Positions 13,598-14,744 of a stretch of DNA of 14,744 nt are shown piece after piece. Within the stretch, counting starts at the first letter, position 1. Each line of letters opens with the position of its first letter. The position numbers and the translations under genes are program-made. The notes beneath the pieces are model-generated. The model was not told the DNA's origin and searched no databases. It saw nothing but the letters and a program-made list of their open reading frames with translations. Location of the stretch: NCBI GenBank assembly GCA_003136335.1, contig PLEA01000504.1:1-14744 (forward strand). Reading direction: 5' to 3'. This stretch comes from Acidobacteriaceae bacterium (lineage in GTDB: Bacteria > Acidobacteriota > Terriglobia > Terriglobales > SbA1).

Positions 13598-14364
13598 ACT
13601 GGAAAACTTTTTTCGCCATGCTGGCGCGCGACGCTCATGTAGCGCGGCGGAATGCGATTCAACTCCTGATGCAGACCTTCCTGCAGCCGTTACTCTTCGT
13701 CTTCATCTTCGGCAAGGTGATGGTCGGCAGCGGTTATATGCCCGAGGCGTACAAAAGTCTCCTGCTGCCCGGCATTATCGCGATCAGCATGGTCTTCACT
13801 GGAATCTGGGCGGTGGCCATGCCGCTCATCGCGGAATTTCAGTGGACCCGCGAAATCGAAGACCGCCTGCTCGCCCCCATCGACGTTGCCTGGATCGCGA
13901 TCGAGAAAGTCATCGCCGGAATGCTGCAGGCGCTGGTGGCCGGGCTGGTGGTGATTCCCCTGGCGTGGCTCGTGCTTCGACCCGGAGTTGAAATCAGCAT
14001 TGGCACTCCGTTGACCTTCGCTGTGATCATTGTGCTGGTCGCTGGTTTTTCCGCATGCGGAGGACTGGCTTTGGGATGCAGTATCAATCAGCAGCATATT
14101 GGGCTGATGTTCAGCATGGTAATGACCCCCATGATTTTCTTTGGCTGCACCTACTATCCATGGAGCGCCCTGAAAACTTTCCCTATCCTGCAAAAAATTG
14201 TGCTCCTCAACCCGCTGGTGTACGCCAGTGAAGGACTACGCGCCACTCTGGTTCCGCAGTTCCCGCATCTGTCGATAACCGCCGTGCTCGTTGCGCTGCT
14301 TTTCTTTGACGCTTTGCTGCTGATTGTGGGATTGCGGCAGTTCGAGAAGAAAGCGGTGAGTTAA
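13594..14364 (+). CDS. ABC-2 type transporter permease
   Basis: Membrane subunit partnered with the preceding ATPase, 256 residues with about six hydrophobic segments. The N-terminus is an amphipathic elbow (WKTFFAMLARDAHVARRN). An ABC-2 core follows with LLLPGIIAISMVFTGIWAVAM, then EFQWTREIEDRLLAPID (the cytoplasmic coupling region), then segments around VIIVLVAGFSACGGLALGCS and MVMTPMIFFGCTYYPWSAL, and a final VALLFFDALLLIVGL. The start is TTG within TTGA, so it overlaps the stop of the ATPase gene. There is no separate ribosome binding site, which fits translational coupling. Its stop TAA and the stop of the convergent glpD-like gene share the palindrome TTAA at 14361-14364. Confidence 0.92.
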   Translation: MNWKTFFAMLARDAHVARRNAIQLLMQTFLQPLLFVFIFGKVMVGSGYMPEAYKSLLLPGIIAISMVFTGIWAVAMPLIAEFQWTREIEDRLLAPIDVAWIAIEKVIAGMLQALVAGLVVIPLAWLVLRPGVEISIGTPLTFAVIIVLVAGFSACGGLALGCSINQQHIGLMFSMVMTPMIFFGCTYYPWSALKTFPILQKIVLLNPLVYASEGLRATLVPQFPHLSITAVLVALLFFDALLLIVGLRQFEKKAVS

Positions 14365-14744
14365 TCGGCGGCCGCTTCCAGCGCGGAAACGCCACGGGAT
14401 GGTTTCTTCAGGAACGCGGTGCGCTCCGTCTCAAACGATTCCAGATTCGATCCCAGATCCTGCTCGTTCCAGCCCAGCACGGCGCCAATGCGTAATGCCG
14501 CCTCCCGGCTGCAGGATTCCGACCAGCACGCTCCCAGCGCCACCGGAACCCGGCGCAGCAGCACGTCGCCCAGGGTGACAGCGAACTCTTTTCGATAAGC
14601 CTCCACCACTTCGGCCACGATGTGCGAGCTATGCGGACAGATGGGCGCCCGCAGTTCCGCACTCACCAGCGCCATGCGAGCAATATCCATCGCGCGCGGG
14701 CCGTGCCACTCCATCATGCCGCGGGCGGTTTCTTCGCTCACCGA
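14361..14744 (-). CDS. glpD: Glycerol-3-phosphate dehydrogenase, C-terminal part (truncated by window edge)
   Basis: Only the last 127 residues are in the window; the gene continues past the right edge. The fragment matches the DAO_C domain of FAD-dependent GlpD: ICPHSSHIVAEVVEAYRKEF, then TLGDVLLRRVPVALGA, then EAALRIGAVLGWNEQDLGSN, followed by a short poorly conserved tail. GlpD oxidises sn-glycerol 3-phosphate to dihydroxyacetone phosphate at the membrane and passes electrons to quinone. An unrelated FAD oxidase with the same C-terminal domain cannot be excluded without the N-terminal half, though the TLxDVLLRR segment is characteristic. The gene ends convergently with the ABC permease, the two stop codons overlapping by 3 nt. 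Confidence 0.8.
   Translation of the reverse strand, partial: SVSEETARGMMEWHGPRAMDIARMALVSAELRAPICPHSSHIVAEVVEAYRKEFAVTLGDVLLRRVPVALGACWSESCSREAALRIGAVLGWNEQDLGSNLESFETERTAFLKKPSRGVSALEAAAD

Noticed and set aside
12581..14364. The ABC exporter as the missing lasso peptide exporter
   Set aside because: Lasso D proteins are single-chain exporters with fused membrane and ATPase domains; this is a two-gene ABC-2 system about 10 kb away with unrelated genes between.

Overview
The window looks like chromosomal DNA of a soil-type Acidobacteriota (Terriglobia/Koribacter-like). This is inferred from the gene mix: a BshC bacillithiol enzyme, a DUF885 metallopeptidase, a rhomboid-TPR fusion and ABC-2 efflux genes. 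Short palindromic intergenic repeats containing a core like CATCCTGAGC...GAAGGATCTC also fit. No rRNA, tRNA, CRISPR array or insertion sequence was recognised.

Region 1 (1-3200) is a compact lasso-peptide-type RiPP locus and is the most interesting part. On the + strand lie an asparagine-synthetase-like macrolactam synthetase (C protein, 7-1917) and, 31 nt downstream, a precursor-like gene (1949-2377). On the - strand, converging on them, lie a PqqD-like leader-recognition protein (B1, 2853-3167) and a transglutaminase-like leader peptidase (B2, 2420-2869), which overlap by 17 nt. The precursor has a textbook lasso leader (Y19, P22, L24, G28, L33, T34) and a ring-forming start (G36 to D43, i.e. 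Gly1/Asp8). Instead of stopping after about 20 core residues it runs on for about 90 more. That tail begins with a CWIAEVIYG motif and resembles the CFI-box C-terminal domain. The locus could therefore process a full domain rather than a short peptide.

Region 2 (3200-8810) holds housekeeping and accessory genes: a small CxxC protein and a GNAT acetyltransferase (- strand), bshC (+), a HAD hydrolase (-), a small membrane protein (+), a small CPCC/helical protein and a glycerophosphodiester phosphodiesterase (+). The intergenic spaces carry three different inverted-repeat elements.

Region 3 (8860-14744) holds an exported DUF885 zinc peptidase-like protein (+), a rhomboid-TPR intramembrane protease (-), and a two-gene ABC exporter (ATPase plus ABC-2 permease, +) joined by a 4-nt overlap. 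The C-terminal end of a GlpD-like glycerol-3-phosphate dehydrogenase runs in from the right edge (-). The rhomboid and ABC genes diverge across a 343-nt gap that contains a roughly 126-bp near-palindrome. No lasso-type exporter (D protein) was seen next to the lasso locus; the ABC exporter about 10 kb away has the wrong architecture to assume it plays that role.
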